A stretch of DNA of 42,878 bases from Planctomycetota bacterium (GTDB lineage: Bacteria; Planctomycetota; Planctomycetia; Gemmatales; Gemmataceae), in assembly GCA_016873095.1 (NCBI GenBank), contig VGYC01000047.1, positions 1 through 42,878 on the forward strand, read 5' to 3'. This document shows positions 7,940 through 16,979 of the stretch, piece by piece; position 1 is the first letter of the stretch; the number at the start of each line of letters is the position of its first letter. The position numbers and the translations under genes are program-made. Under the pieces are notes generated by a model. The model was not told the DNA's origin and ran no database searches. It saw only the letters and a program-made list of their open reading frames with translations.

Positions 7940-9169
7940 CTAGCGCTTCTTGCTCGGGCTTATTCGCTCGACGCAGAACAGATGCTTGTCGCCGCGCAGG
8001 AAGATCTGCCCATCGGAGATGGCAGGCGAGGCGACAATGCCCTCGCCCATGTTGTTCTCGGCGAGCGACTTGAACTCCGGCCCGGCCTGGATGACCTTGA
8101 CAATGCCTTCACTGTTGGCGAAGTAGACCTTGTCGTCGCCGGCCACGGGCGACGCGTGGAAATGATCGCCTAGCCGTTTCTTCCACAGCAGCTTGCCGGT
8201 GCGGGCGTCGAGACACTGGCCGATACCGCGGTCGCCGGCGATGTACACCTGCCCCTGAAACACGACCGGCGAACCGATGAAGGCGCCGGCCTTGGCGTTG
8301 GTCCAGGCGATGTGGCTCCTGGTGAGATCGCCGGTCTTGCCGTCCAGCCTTATGGCCATGGTGTTCTCGCCGGACGATGCGAAGAGGACGTTGTCTGCGA
8401 CAGCGGGGCTCGGGATGCACTGCATGCCCATGCCCTTGACGGTCCACAGCGGCGAGCCCGTGGCTGCATCGTAGCCCATCGCGCGGAATGTTCCCTGTAC
8501 GATCAGCTCGGTCTGGCCGTTGACCTTGATTGGCACCGGCGTGCTCCAGTTCACCGAGGCGTCGCGGTTCGTCTTCCAGCGATTTGCCCCGGTCGCCGCA
8601 TCGATTCCCAGCAGATACGACTGGCTCCAGTGGTCCACTTGAACCACCAGCAGATCGCCGACAAGGATGGGCGAAGTTCCCATGCCCCAGCGGTTGCGGA
8701 ACGGTCCGTACTCCTGGGCCAGCGAGCGTATCCACGCCGGCTTGCCGGCGAAGTCGAGGCTGAACAGGTCGCCGGTGCCGAAGAGAACGTAGAGGTGCTT
8801 GCCGTCTGTCACCGGCGTGGGCACGGCCATGCCGCCGGGCGCGAACAGGTCGGTCGGCGCCGTGCCGAAGAGCTTTGCATGCCAGAGTTGCTTGCCGTCC
8901 TTGCGGTCATAGCAGTAGACGTGCAGGCGATCGTTGAGCCGGCCATCGGATGCCGTCAGGAACACGCGCTCGCCCCAGACGACCGGAGCGCTGACACCCG
9001 CGCCTGGGACAAGAACCTTCCAGCGAATGTTGTCCTTGCCGGACCAGCGGACGGGGAGGTCCGTCTCCGCGGAAATGCCCATGCCGGTCGGGCCGCGCCA
9101 GCCTGGCCAGTTGTCGGCGCGTGCGGCAGCCGCGATCATCAGGATTGACAGGCACATGGTCGAACGCAT
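7940..9169 (-). CDS. secreted PQQ-like beta-propeller protein
   Basis: 409 residues from the ATG at 9167-9169, which has GGAG five bases upstream; the longer frame to 9256 has no comparable site. A signal peptide (MRSTMCLSILMIAAAARA) precedes the typical planctomycete opening DNWPGWRGPTGMGIS. Repeated blades of the form 'DAATGANRWKTNRD', 'YDAATGSPLWTVKG', 'DARTGKLLWKKRL' identify a PQQ-binding-like (quinoprotein/BamB-type) propeller. These proteins are very numerous in planctomycetes. Without visible dehydrogenase residues a structural or binding role is more likely than alcohol oxidation. It is periplasmic. Confidence 0.92.
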   Translation of the reverse strand: MRSTMCLSILMIAAAARADNWPGWRGPTGMGISAETDLPVRWSGKDNIRWKVLVPGAGVSAPVVWGERVFLTASDGRLNDRLHVYCYDRKDGKQLWHAKLFGTAPTDLFAPGGMAVPTPVTDGKHLYVLFGTGDLFSLDFAGKPAWIRSLAQEYGPFRNRWGMGTSPILVGDLLVVQVDHWSQSYLLGIDAATGANRWKTNRDASVNWSTPVPIKVNGQTELIVQGTFRAMGYDAATGSPLWTVKGMGMQCIPSPAVADNVLFASSGENTMAIRLDGKTGDLTRSHIAWTNAKAGAFIGSPVVFQGQVYIAGDRGIGQCLDARTGKLLWKKRLGDHFHASPVAGDDKVYFANSEGIVKVIQAGPEFKSLAENNMGEGIVASPAISDGQIFLRGDKHLFCVERISPSKKR

Positions 9170-9286
9170 GGCAACTCCACTGGTTCGCCGCGACATGGCG
9201 CTTTCGGGACCATGCGCGGGAGACGGGCGGCGGGGCAGCACTCTTTGGGCAGGCACAGGTGATTCTTGAAAGTGCCTGTTGTTTAG

Positions 9287-10075
9287 TCAAGCCTCGCGCA
9301 GCGCCCGATCCAGATGCACATAGCCGCCATCGACGTGGATTAGCTGACCGGTGGTGTGGCTGGACCGCTGGGACAGGAGAAACGCGACCGTGTCGGCGAT
9401 TTCCGCGCAGCGAGTCATGCGCTTCTCGAACGGGATGCGCGACTCGATCCGGCGGCGAGCGGCCTGCGGGTCCGGAAATGTCTCGATCCAACGCGCGTAA
9501 AGCGGCGTCCAGCATTCGGCGACAATGACGGCATTGACGCGAATGCCGTACGGGGCGAGCTCGACGGCCCACTCGCGTGTGAGCGCATTGCGGCCGCCAT
9601 TGGCTGCGGCGTAGGCCGAGGTGTTGCCTTGCCCCGTTTCCGCAACCTTTGAGCCGATGTTGACGATAGCCCCGTGCGTTTTCTTCAGCTCCGGCAAGGC
9701 GAAGTGCGCCATCTCGTAAAAATGGAGCAGATTGCGGCGCAGCGACAGCGTGAAGCGTTCGCTGTCACCGTGTTCCAGACCGACGCCGTCGTTGATGCCG
9801 GCGTTGTTGACAAGGCCGTCGATGCGGCCGAAGCGTTCGACGGCGACCGCCACCGCCTTGCGACACTGCTCGGTCTGGGTCAATTCGGCCTCGACGGCGA
9901 AAACCTTGCCGCCGGCGTCTTCGATTGCTCGCGTCGCGGCAGCGTTGTCCGCTGCGCTTCTCCCGACGATCACCGGCGTCGCACCTTCTCCTGCCAGCAC
10001 CTGTGCGATTCCCAGGCCGATGCCCTTGGCGCCGCCCGTGACCAGGATGATCTTGTCGCGAAGTTCGAGGTCCAT
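9287..10075 (-). CDS. L-fucose-dehydrogenase-like SDR with Asn in place of catalytic Lys
   Basis: 262 residues. The ATG at 10073-10075 has AGGAG seven bases upstream and starts MDLELRDKIILVTGGAKGIG. NAD-binding TGGAKGIG and NNAGINDGVGLE are present. The latter phrase, together with RRNLLHFYEMAHFALPEL, GNTSAY and ALTREWAVEL, is typical of bacterial L-fucose dehydrogenases. However, the active-site motif reads YAAAN instead of YxxxK: the codon is AAT where the lysine should be. The conserved Ser (NIGSKVA) and Tyr are kept. It either has shifted chemistry or has lost activity. Cytoplasmic; a role in fucose or other sugar oxidation is the default. Confidence 0.88.
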   Translation of the reverse strand: MDLELRDKIILVTGGAKGIGLGIAQVLAGEGATPVIVGRSAADNAAATRAIEDAGGKVFAVEAELTQTEQCRKAVAVAVERFGRIDGLVNNAGINDGVGLEHGDSERFTLSLRRNLLHFYEMAHFALPELKKTHGAIVNIGSKVAETGQGNTSAYAAANGGRNALTREWAVELAPYGIRVNAVIVAECWTPLYARWIETFPDPQAARRRIESRIPFEKRMTRCAEIADTVAFLLSQRSSHTTGQLIHVDGGYVHLDRALREA

Positions 10076-10089
10076 GCCGGCTCTCCTAC

Positions 10090-10734
10090 TCAAAGAATCG
10101 TTTCCCACGGCTGATAGATTGGCCGGTATCCTTCGTCAAGTATGGTGACATTGGCGAGCCGGGAAGGGCCGAGTTGCCAGACGCCGCGGCCCTCGTGGAT
10201 ATGGCCGAACACCACCAGCTTCGGCTGGATGGCGCGGATGCGCTCCAGCAGGTGGGGGCAACCGGTGCGGCGGACCTGCCCTTGACGGCCGATCACAGCG
10301 TCCCCGTACCCATACGGTGGGCCGTGCACCAGAAGGATGTCAGTATCGTCGGGGATCTGCGACCAGATGCGCTTGAGCGGCTCGGGGCCGCCGTTGAAGG
10401 CCCAGTTGAAAAACCACGGCTGCCAGGGCGTGCCCCAGATCTTGAGCCCCTCCCACTCGACGCCGCTGTCTTGCAGATAGGTCCAGGGCAGGTCACGCGG
10501 CAGGAGGTGGACGGCACGCTCGAAGATCAGGTCGTGATTGCCGGCGATGCCGACGATCTGGCGGGCCGGTTGCCGGGTCAACCAGTCGCGGAACTCGCCT
10601 CCCAGCCATTGCGACTGAAACAGATAGGAGTGATCGCGCGTCGGGCACAGGTCGCCGGCCAGGAGCAGCAGATCGCACTCGGGCACGGTTTCCGGCAAGC
10701 AGCCATGACAGTCGCTAAGGGCCACGATTTTCAT
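10090..10734 (-). CDS. calcineurin-like metallophosphoesterase, MPPED2-like
   Basis: 214 residues starting MKIVALSDCHG. In-frame ATGs at 10743, 10746 and 10755 are alternatives and none has a clear ribosome site. All metal ligands of the calcineurin-like fold are present: D8/H10 (SDCHG), D28 (AGDL), N66-H67 (AGNHD), H137 (LVHGPP) and H178/H180 (FGHIHEG). The stretch KIWGTPWQPWFFNWAFNGG, the DDTDILLVHGPP segment and PKLVVFGHIHEG closely follow animal MPPED1/MPPED2 class III phosphodiesterases. It probably hydrolyses phosphodiester substrates. The frame is open for a long way upstream (to 12066), but that part is antisense to 10855-12045 and is not coding. Confidence 0.9.
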   Translation of the reverse strand: MKIVALSDCHGCLPETVPECDLLLLAGDLCPTRDHSYLFQSQWLGGEFRDWLTRQPARQIVGIAGNHDLIFERAVHLLPRDLPWTYLQDSGVEWEGLKIWGTPWQPWFFNWAFNGGPEPLKRIWSQIPDDTDILLVHGPPYGYGDAVIGRQGQVRRTGCPHLLERIRAIQPKLVVFGHIHEGRGVWQLGPSRLANVTILDEGYRPIYQPWETIL

Positions 10735-10854
10735 GCCGATCATCATAGCAGACATGGTGGCTGCGACGCGCGGCAGCACATCGGGGCTCGCCAGCGCGGT
10801 TTTTGATAGAATAACCTCCCGCCTCGGTGCACCGTAATAGACAGGAACCCGGAC

Positions 10855-12045
10855 ATGTACTCGCAGCACCTCCTCTCCCGTGCCTTGTTCCTTGGCTGTT
10901 GTCTGTGCGTGGTGGCCGTGCAGGCGCCGGCGCAAGACCCAAGAGGTGAGATCCAGGTCAAGATCGAGGACGAGAAGGTGGTCGCCGCGCCCGATGCCGT
11001 CGCCGAGATCGATCCGCAGCAATATGCACGCATCCAGGGCGTTGGCAACATGTTTGTCAACGTCAATGTCAACAACCAGAACATCCACCTCGGCTACATT
11101 CAGACGATGTTCCACCTCGACGGTCAGGTCGTCTTCCCCGGCAACCCACCCGGCCGCATGGTGGCGCAGAATCAGCCATTGCGGCCCGGCAAGGGCAAGA
11201 AGCCACGCACCGGTTTCATGTCGATCTACGAGGTCGGCAAGATGACCATCACGCAGGAGATGGAGATCGTCCCCACACGGGCCAAGCCGGGGCAAAAACG
11301 CAGGCTCGACGCCGTCATGGTCCGCTACTTCATCGACAACAAGGACGAGCGGCCGCACACTGTCGGCACACGCGTCTTCATGAACCCGTTCGTCATGAAC
11401 AATCGCGGCACGCTCTTCGCCGCCCCCAACCAGCCCAACAAGGTCCTCAACGGCGTCGAACTCAAGGGCAAGCAAGTCCCCAGCTACCTGCAACTGCTGC
11501 AACGCCCGGACCTCAAGAACCCCGGCTACATCGCGCATCTCACCTATAACTTCGGCAGTTCGTTCGTCATGCCCGACCGCGTCGTCATGACCGGGCAGGC
11601 GGCGTTCATCAACCAGTGGGACCTGCGCGTCATGCAGTCCAACGGCATCTCCGCGCTGGGCTTCTACTGGGATCCCAAGGAGATCAAGGCCGGCGGCAAG
11701 CGGCAGTTCGCCTATGCCTTCGGCGAGGGCATCGCACCCAGTCCGGAAGGTGACGGCCTGGTGTCGCTGGTCCTGGGCGGCTCCTTCGAACCGGGCAAGG
11801 TATTCACCGTGGCTGCCTACGTGCAGGATCCCGCGCCGGGGCAGAGCCTCACGCTGGAGTTGCCGCCCGGCATGCAGCGCGTCGAGGGCAAGGTCCGCCA
11901 GCCCGTGCCGCTCGCCGACGACGACGGCAACTGCCTGGTCCTGTGGAAGGCCCGCGTCCTCGATGCCGGCCGCCACTCCCTCCGCGTCCGCTCCAGCACC
12001 GGCATCAGCCACACCAAGATCATCACCATCCGCCGGGGGACGTGA
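10855..12045 (+). CDS. secreted protein of an unnamed family shared with the C-terminus of the 21618-24401 protein
   Basis: 396 residues. The ATG at 10855 has AGGAA seven bases upstream. A signal peptide (LFLGCCLCVVAVQAPAQ) is followed by a ~360-residue all-beta-looking region. I do not recognise a named domain. It is, however, related to the part of the 21618-24401 protein beyond its membrane segment. Compare VSLVLGGSFEPGKVFTVAAY with VGLSVGGSFAPGGELTVVAL, and GFYWDPKEIKAGGKRQFAYA with VMYWDEKDMKPGARRTLGFT. Both also have a 'VMVRYFIDN..ERPHTVGTRV' / 'CLVRYQIENTDRMSHRVGVR' segment and end in an Ig-like strand set. It is presumably periplasmic. It is divergent from the metallophosphoesterase gene. 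Confidence 0.85.
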   Translation: MYSQHLLSRALFLGCCLCVVAVQAPAQDPRGEIQVKIEDEKVVAAPDAVAEIDPQQYARIQGVGNMFVNVNVNNQNIHLGYIQTMFHLDGQVVFPGNPPGRMVAQNQPLRPGKGKKPRTGFMSIYEVGKMTITQEMEIVPTRAKPGQKRRLDAVMVRYFIDNKDERPHTVGTRVFMNPFVMNNRGTLFAAPNQPNKVLNGVELKGKQVPSYLQLLQRPDLKNPGYIAHLTYNFGSSFVMPDRVVMTGQAAFINQWDLRVMQSNGISALGFYWDPKEIKAGGKRQFAYAFGEGIAPSPEGDGLVSLVLGGSFEPGKVFTVAAYVQDPAPGQSLTLELPPGMQRVEGKVRQPVPLADDDGNCLVLWKARVLDAGRHSLRVRSSTGISHTKIITIRRGT

Positions 12046-12111
12046 TGCATCCGAGTGGTCGGCCAAGTTTTTCGTGCACCATCACGATTCTCGAACCATC
12101 GTCTCGTTGCA

Positions 12112-13314
12112 CTACGGCATGTAATTGAAGCAGGGTATCTGAACGAGGGGATGATTCAGGAAGCCGATGGGGCCGCTGGCGACGAGGAAGTAGCCGGCGT
12201 AAAAGCGGGAGAGGAACGCGAACCAGGTCAGGAAGATCAACGTGTAGGCCAGGCGGCGGTAGCTCCAGCGTGTCGTCACACGGACAACTTGCCCGAGTCC
12301 GACGCTTGTCGCCCGCGGCACGGGCATCAATTCCAGCCGGTCCAGCCCGGCTGCCAGCAACGGATGCAATTCCTCGCGACCGATGGCGCCGTCGCTCAAG
12401 ACCGTCAGCACGGCGTTGCGATAGATCCGGGCCGTCAGCCCGCGCAGCAGCAGCAAGGCCACGAACAGGCCCAGCGAGCAACCCAAAAAGTATTGTTGCA
12501 AGTAGAGAAAGCCCTCTTCGTCGCTGGCGGCGGCGTTGGCCGGAAAGTCGTCGCCGAGCACGGCCACGCGCAGCCCCTCGAAGATCAGCGACAGCACCGT
12601 CGTCAGCACCGCCAGCCCGAAGTAGGCGGTCGGCCTGGCCCGCACCAGCGCCCAGATGAAGCGGAAGTGAAAGAACGACCGGGCCTCGCCGGTGGCGGCC
12701 TGGTGTGCCTGGGCCATCGGCACATGGAACATGGCCAGGATGATCAGCAAGATGCCGAGGAAACCCGTCAGCGGGCCGAAGAACGCCTGCTCGTAGCCCT
12801 TGTTGAACGAGTTGAGCCAGCCGAACTCCCACGACATGAACATGATCAGACAGCCCAGGCCCGTGGCCAGGTAGGTGCAGAACAGTCCCTGCACGCCGAT
12901 CTTGAAGTTGAGCCAGAGCGAGTGCCAGGGGATGGTCAGCTTCCGCCACAGTCGCCGGCCGGGGGTGCCGGGTTGCGCCAGCGTGGCCGCGATGCGCTCG
13001 CGCCAGAACCAGCGGGGACGGGGCGACGGTCCGGCAACGATCAGCGATTCGCAAAACTCGCGGAATGATCCCTGGTCGCGGAAGCGGCTCTGCTTCCACC
13101 AGCCGTACAGCACGCGAGCCTGCATCCAGCGATACAGCCAGCCGACGACGGCGACGCTGGCGAGATAGTTGAAGCAGAAGAGCCCGCCGATGGCCAGCCG
13201 CCACAGCCAGCCGAGCAGGGCTGCCAGCCGGCCGTCGGTCCAGGAGCGGCGCGGTTGTTGCCTTCGCAGGGGCGGCTGCGTGTGCACTTCGTCAGCGACA
13301 CGAAATCCGCTCAC
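12112..13314 (-). CDS. polytopic membrane protein, hypothetical
   Basis: 400 residues. The start is GTG (13312-13314) overlapping the stop of the upstream gene as GTGA, so its translation is probably coupled to it. About seven hydrophobic segments can be seen: near residues 30-60 (LWRLAIGGLFCFNYLASVAV), 140-160 (GLFCTYLATGLGCLIMFM), 185-200 (LGILLIILAMF), 230-250, 275-300 (YFLGCSLGLFVALLLL) and two near the C-terminus (LIFLTWFAFLSRFYAGYFLV). An internal hydrophilic part between the first two spans contains WHSLWLNFKIG. No known transporter motif is recognised. The convergent 10855-12045 gene ends 66 bases away. Confidence 0.8.
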   Translation of the reverse strand: MSGFRVADEVHTQPPLRRQQPRRSWTDGRLAALLGWLWRLAIGGLFCFNYLASVAVVGWLYRWMQARVLYGWWKQSRFRDQGSFREFCESLIVAGPSPRPRWFWRERIAATLAQPGTPGRRLWRKLTIPWHSLWLNFKIGVQGLFCTYLATGLGCLIMFMSWEFGWLNSFNKGYEQAFFGPLTGFLGILLIILAMFHVPMAQAHQAATGEARSFFHFRFIWALVRARPTAYFGLAVLTTVLSLIFEGLRVAVLGDDFPANAAASDEEGFLYLQQYFLGCSLGLFVALLLLRGLTARIYRNAVLTVLSDGAIGREELHPLLAAGLDRLELMPVPRATSVGLGQVVRVTTRWSYRRLAYTLIFLTWFAFLSRFYAGYFLVASGPIGFLNHPLVQIPCFNYMP

Positions 13315-14558
13315 GCCAGCATCTCCTGCAAGGCGCCGGCGCCGGCATCGACCTCCGGCGTCGGAAAGCCCATGATGCGTCCCACGGTGGCCGCCACGCT
13401 GCAGTGCTGCCTTGGCAGATCAACCGCCGCGCGCGGATGAGCGATGCCCGGGCCGGCGGCGACCACGAACACCTCATGCGCGCTGCGAGTGTTGAAGTGG
13501 TGCTGGAACGGCACCGGCATGGCGCGGTTGCTGTCGCGCCCGCAGTCCGGGACGATCAGGAAGACCGTGTTGTCGCGATAGGCCTCGTCGGCCTGGGTGG
13601 CGTCGTGGATCTGCCGCAGGCCGTCGTCGATGATGGCGATCGAGCGCGTGTAGAAGTGCGGATTGCCCCAGTGGACGTAATCCGGGTCCTGGTAATTGAT
13701 CATAAGCAGCCGGGGCTTGAGCTCACGCAGGGCCCACAGTGCCAGCGTGGTGAGCAGGCGATCGCCGCGCGGATTGACCAGGCCGCTGTCGCCGTAGTGC
13801 TCGCGCCATTTGCGCCAGAAGGCGTTCAGCTCCGGGCTCACGACATGCGGAGCGTCGTCGGGCATCCCCTGCACGCGGTAGTCGAGGTTCTCCATGTGCC
13901 GGAGCCTGGCACGCCTGGCTTCCAGCTCGGCCTCGCTCATGCCGCCCGCGCGAATCTGCTCGCGGAGCAAGTAGCTCTTGTAGCGGTACAGGCTCAGCAC
14001 GGTCGAGCGGTAGCGGATGCCGTACTGATGGTGATTGCTGAAGGTGTAGAACTCCTCGTGGATGCGATCCTCGCCGTTGATGATCAACGCCTGATGCGGC
14101 GGGATGTCATAGTGCCGGCGGAAGTACTCGAAGATGGTCGGCACCTTCGGCTCGAAGCGATCGGCGAAAGGGCGATGCGTGATATCCTCGTAGCGGTCAT
14201 ACCGGCCGGTGAGGATGTACAGCGTGCCCTGGCCGTGGCTGGTGACGATGCGGGGATTGGGCTCGATGCTGACGTTGTTGAAGAGAATCCCGCGTCGTCG
14301 TGCCAGCTCATGGTAGATGAAGGGACAGTACGTGTGTTCGGCGTCCGTGATGGTTTCCAGGCGGCGCACGCCGCCGCCGAAGCGGACCAGGACGACGCTG
14401 GGCCCACGGTAGGGCCGTTGCCCTTGAGCGAGCGGCGCCGGTGCTCCGGCCGGCGGTGCTGGCTGATTCTGGTCGGCACTCAGCGTCAGCGCGGCGGCTG
14501 CCGTGCCCAGCGCCGTTGTCTTGTGCAAGAACCGCCGGCGATTGAGGTAGTCCGTCAT
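13311..14558 (-). CDS. Tat-exported alkaline-phosphatase-superfamily-like protein
   Basis: 415 residues. The ATG at 14556-14558 has AAGAGG five bases upstream; the longer frame to 14714 runs into the divergent promoter region. The N-terminus NRRRFLHKTTALGTAAAALT is a twin-arginine signal (RRxFLxK). Later motifs include PSVVLVRFGGGVRR, SHGQGTLYILTGRYDRY, INYQDPDYVHWG, DNTVFLIVPDCGRDSN and FVVAAGPGIAHP. That order (early metal strand, 'D.D..HWG', 'D..DNT...PD.GRD', 'GPGI') resembles sulfatase/phosphoglycerate-mutase-type alkaline phosphatase superfamily or DUF1501-like secreted planctomycete proteins. Substrate and metal ligation are not certain. It heads a two-gene unit with the membrane protein. 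Confidence 0.82.
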   Translation of the reverse strand: MTDYLNRRRFLHKTTALGTAAAALTLSADQNQPAPPAGAPAPLAQGQRPYRGPSVVLVRFGGGVRRLETITDAEHTYCPFIYHELARRRGILFNNVSIEPNPRIVTSHGQGTLYILTGRYDRYEDITHRPFADRFEPKVPTIFEYFRRHYDIPPHQALIINGEDRIHEEFYTFSNHHQYGIRYRSTVLSLYRYKSYLLREQIRAGGMSEAELEARRARLRHMENLDYRVQGMPDDAPHVVSPELNAFWRKWREHYGDSGLVNPRGDRLLTTLALWALRELKPRLLMINYQDPDYVHWGNPHFYTRSIAIIDDGLRQIHDATQADEAYRDNTVFLIVPDCGRDSNRAMPVPFQHHFNTRSAHEVFVVAAGPGIAHPRAAVDLPRQHCSVAATVGRIMGFPTPEVDAGAGALQEMLA

Positions 14559-14707
14559 GAATGCCTCTTGGTGATGTCGATTCCGGTCACTACAGCGAAT
14601 ACTCCTTTCGACGGCTTGTGGTTTCAGCGAGTACGACCGGAGAAGTTCCGTCAGCGAATTTGTATACTGGCGACAACCCCCGCAACGCCGGCACAAGGAG
14701 TCACGCC

Positions 14708-15829
14708 ATGCCAAGACCCTATCGCGTCGCTGTCATCGGCCACACCGGCCGCGGCAACTATGGCCACGGACTCGATGTCGTCTGGAACTCGTTCGACAAC
14801 GTGCAGATGCTTGCGGTGGCCGACGCCAACGACAAGGGCCGGGCCGCTGCGCAGCAGCGACTCAAGGCCAGGAACGCTTACGCCGACTACCGGCAGATGC
14901 TCAAGAAGGAACGGCCGCAGATCGTCAGCGTGGCCACGCGCTTTCTCGACGAGCATCGCGACATGGTGGTGGCCTGCGCCGAGGCCGGCGCCCATGTCTT
15001 CATGGAGAAGCCGATGGCGCGCACGCTGGCCGAGGCGGACGACATGGTCGCCGCCTGCGAACGGCATCACGTCAAGCTGGCCATCGCCCACCAGACGCGC
15101 TATTCCCCGCGCCTGCAGCGCGCCAAGGAGCTAATCGCCGACGGCCGGCTCGGCGATGTGCTGGAGATGCGCGGCCGGGGCAAGGAAGATAGCCGCGTCG
15201 GTGGCCAGGACATGATGGTCCTGGGCACGCACATCCTGGACCTGATGCGCTTCTTCGCCGGCAACGCCCGCTGGTGCTATGCCCGCGTCGGCGTCGTTGG
15301 CAAGGACGGCGTCCGGCCGATAACCAAGGCCGATGTGCGTGAGGGGGGCGAGGGCATGGGCCCCATCGCCGGCGACCACATCACCGCCATGTTCGGCTTC
15401 GACCGCGGCGTGACCGGCCATTTCGCCTCGCAACGTAGCCAGCGCCGCGCCGGCGAGCCGGACCGTTTCGGCCTGCAAGTCTTCGGCAGCCGCGGCGTCA
15501 TTCAGTGCACCACCGGGAGCCTGCCTCCGGTCCATTTTCTCGCCGATCCCGGCTGGTTTCCCGCGCGCGGCAAGGCGCCCTGGCAAGAGATCACCACTGC
15601 TGGAATCGGCAAACCAGAGACGCTCAAGAACGGCGGCCTTGGCCAGGGTAACGTCTGGATCGTCCAGGATCTCATGGAAGCCATCGAAAAAGACCGGCAG
15701 CCCAAAGGCAGCGTCTACGACGGTCGGGCCGCTCTGGAGATGATCCTTGCGGTCTACGAATCGCAGCGCCAGGGCCGGCCGGTCGAGTTGCCGCTAAAAA
15801 ATCGGCGACAGCCGCTGGGGATGCTTTAG
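14708..15829 (+). CDS. Gfo/Idh/MocA family oxidoreductase
   Basis: 373 residues. The ATG at 14708 is preceded by AAGGAG with seven bases spacing; the in-frame extension to 14561 is in the divergent promoter region. The N-terminal Rossmann fold opens PYRVAVIGHTGRGNYGHGLD, a diverged GxGxxG, and the family motif occurs as MEKPMARTLAEADD. Further landmarks are the VLGTHILDLMRFFAG helix and an AAL.MILAVYESQRQGRPVELP ending, both typical of planctomycete family members. It is a likely NAD(P)-dependent sugar or polyol oxidoreductase, cytoplasmic. It is distinct from the 6832-7875 enzyme and only distantly similar. The SGNH hydrolase gene follows 77 bases downstream on the same strand. Confidence 0.92.
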   Translation: MPRPYRVAVIGHTGRGNYGHGLDVVWNSFDNVQMLAVADANDKGRAAAQQRLKARNAYADYRQMLKKERPQIVSVATRFLDEHRDMVVACAEAGAHVFMEKPMARTLAEADDMVAACERHHVKLAIAHQTRYSPRLQRAKELIADGRLGDVLEMRGRGKEDSRVGGQDMMVLGTHILDLMRFFAGNARWCYARVGVVGKDGVRPITKADVREGGEGMGPIAGDHITAMFGFDRGVTGHFASQRSQRRAGEPDRFGLQVFGSRGVIQCTTGSLPPVHFLADPGWFPARGKAPWQEITTAGIGKPETLKNGGLGQGNVWIVQDLMEAIEKDRQPKGSVYDGRAALEMILAVYESQRQGRPVELPLKNRRQPLGML

Positions 15830-15906
15830 TCGCCATGGTCTCAATCGCTGAACTGCTCCGCATCTTGCCGACAAGGAAACCTGGAAGTCCAATCTTGGAG
15901 CAGATC

Positions 15907-16929
15907 ATGGCTCGACTGGCTGTGATGGTCATTCTGTCTGTCGGCAGCGGCCTTTCGTCGGGGGACGAGCGGTCACAGGTGGGCATCTGCATTGGTTCGC
16001 CTTGCTCGGCGGCAGTAGTCAAAGAAAAGTCAAAAAAGGCGACGATTCCAGCGCGTGAGTTCCTCCCCAACATCAACCGCATTGTTTTTCTGGGCGACAG
16101 CATCACATACGACGGTCGGTATGTCTCGTACTTCGAGACGCAGTGGCGCTTGCACCTGCGCGAGCGGCCGATCGAGATCATCAGTTGCGGCTTGCCCAGC
16201 GAGACCGTATCGGGACTGTCCGAGGATGGGCATGCCGGCGGCAAGTTTCCGCGGCCCGACCTTCATGAACGTCTTGGACGGGTTCTGAAGAAGACGCGTC
16301 CTGACCTCGTTTTCGCTTGCTATGGCATGAACGACGGCATCTACCTCCCCTTGAGCGCAGAGAGGTTCGCACGCTTCAAGTCGGGCATCGTCAAGCTGCA
16401 TGAACAAGTCAAGGCAGCCGGCGCCAGGATCGTCCATCTAACACCGCCGGTTTTCGACGCGCTGCCGATCAAGGGCCGCGTGGCGCCGTCGGACAAGGTC
16501 ACGGCAGATCGGCCTTATCGAGATTACGATGACGTGCTGGAGCATTACACTGGCTGGCTCCTGAAGAAGTGCGAGCAAGGCTGGCACGTAATCGATTTTC
16601 ACGGCGCCATGAAGGCCGAGTTGCGGTTGAAACGGCGCGGCAATGTCAATTTCACCTTCGCGCCGGACGGTGTCCATCCCAACGAGTCGGGGCAAATGCT
16701 GCTCGGCAAGGCGCTGGTCGATGGAATCGGGGCGCCGTTTCGGGGCATGACGTCCAGGGCGTTGGCCGCCAAGGTGTTTCAACTTGTACATGAGCGACGC
16801 CGGTTGCTGACCGACGCCTGGCTCACGGAAATCGGCCACAAGCGGCCCATGGCGGCCGGTCTGCCGCTGGAAACAGCCCAGGCCAGGGCCGTCGAACTCG
16901 AGAAGCGCATCGAGCAGCTTCTTCGCTGA
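15907..16929 (+). CDS. secreted SGNH/GDSL hydrolase
   Basis: 340 residues. The ATG at 15907 has GGAG six bases upstream; a frame extension to 15835 is possible but would displace the signal peptide (MARLAVMVILSVGSGL). All four SGNH blocks are visible: Ser65 in FLGDSITYDG, Gly95 in SCGLPSET, Asn142 in YGMNDGIY, and Asp253-x-x-His256 in FAPDGVHPNESG. It is therefore an intact esterase/acetylhydrolase-type enzyme, probably acting on carbohydrate esters outside the cytoplasm. A ~70-residue helical C-terminal tail after the active-site His (ending VELEKRIEQLLR) is extra to the core fold. Confidence 0.9.
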   Translation: MARLAVMVILSVGSGLSSGDERSQVGICIGSPCSAAVVKEKSKKATIPAREFLPNINRIVFLGDSITYDGRYVSYFETQWRLHLRERPIEIISCGLPSETVSGLSEDGHAGGKFPRPDLHERLGRVLKKTRPDLVFACYGMNDGIYLPLSAERFARFKSGIVKLHEQVKAAGARIVHLTPPVFDALPIKGRVAPSDKVTADRPYRDYDDVLEHYTGWLLKKCEQGWHVIDFHGAMKAELRLKRRGNVNFTFAPDGVHPNESGQMLLGKALVDGIGAPFRGMTSRALAAKVFQLVHERRRLLTDAWLTEIGHKRPMAAGLPLETAQARAVELEKRIEQLLR

Positions 16930-16979
16930 CAAACTCCGGCGAACGGAAAACTGCCCCTCAAAAAATCGGCGTGACACTC

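Noticed and set aside
10735-12066. Upstream extension of the metallophosphoesterase frame
   Set aside because: This part is antisense to the 10855-12045 secreted protein, and the phosphoesterase family begins at MKIVALSD.
12046-12111. Bidirectional terminator between the convergent genes
   Set aside because: Only a 5-base stem (TCGTG/CACGA) and no proper T tract downstream on either strand.
13404-15134. 576-codon plus-strand frame
   Set aside because: Antisense to the Tat-exported protein and then out of frame with the oxidoreductase at 14708.
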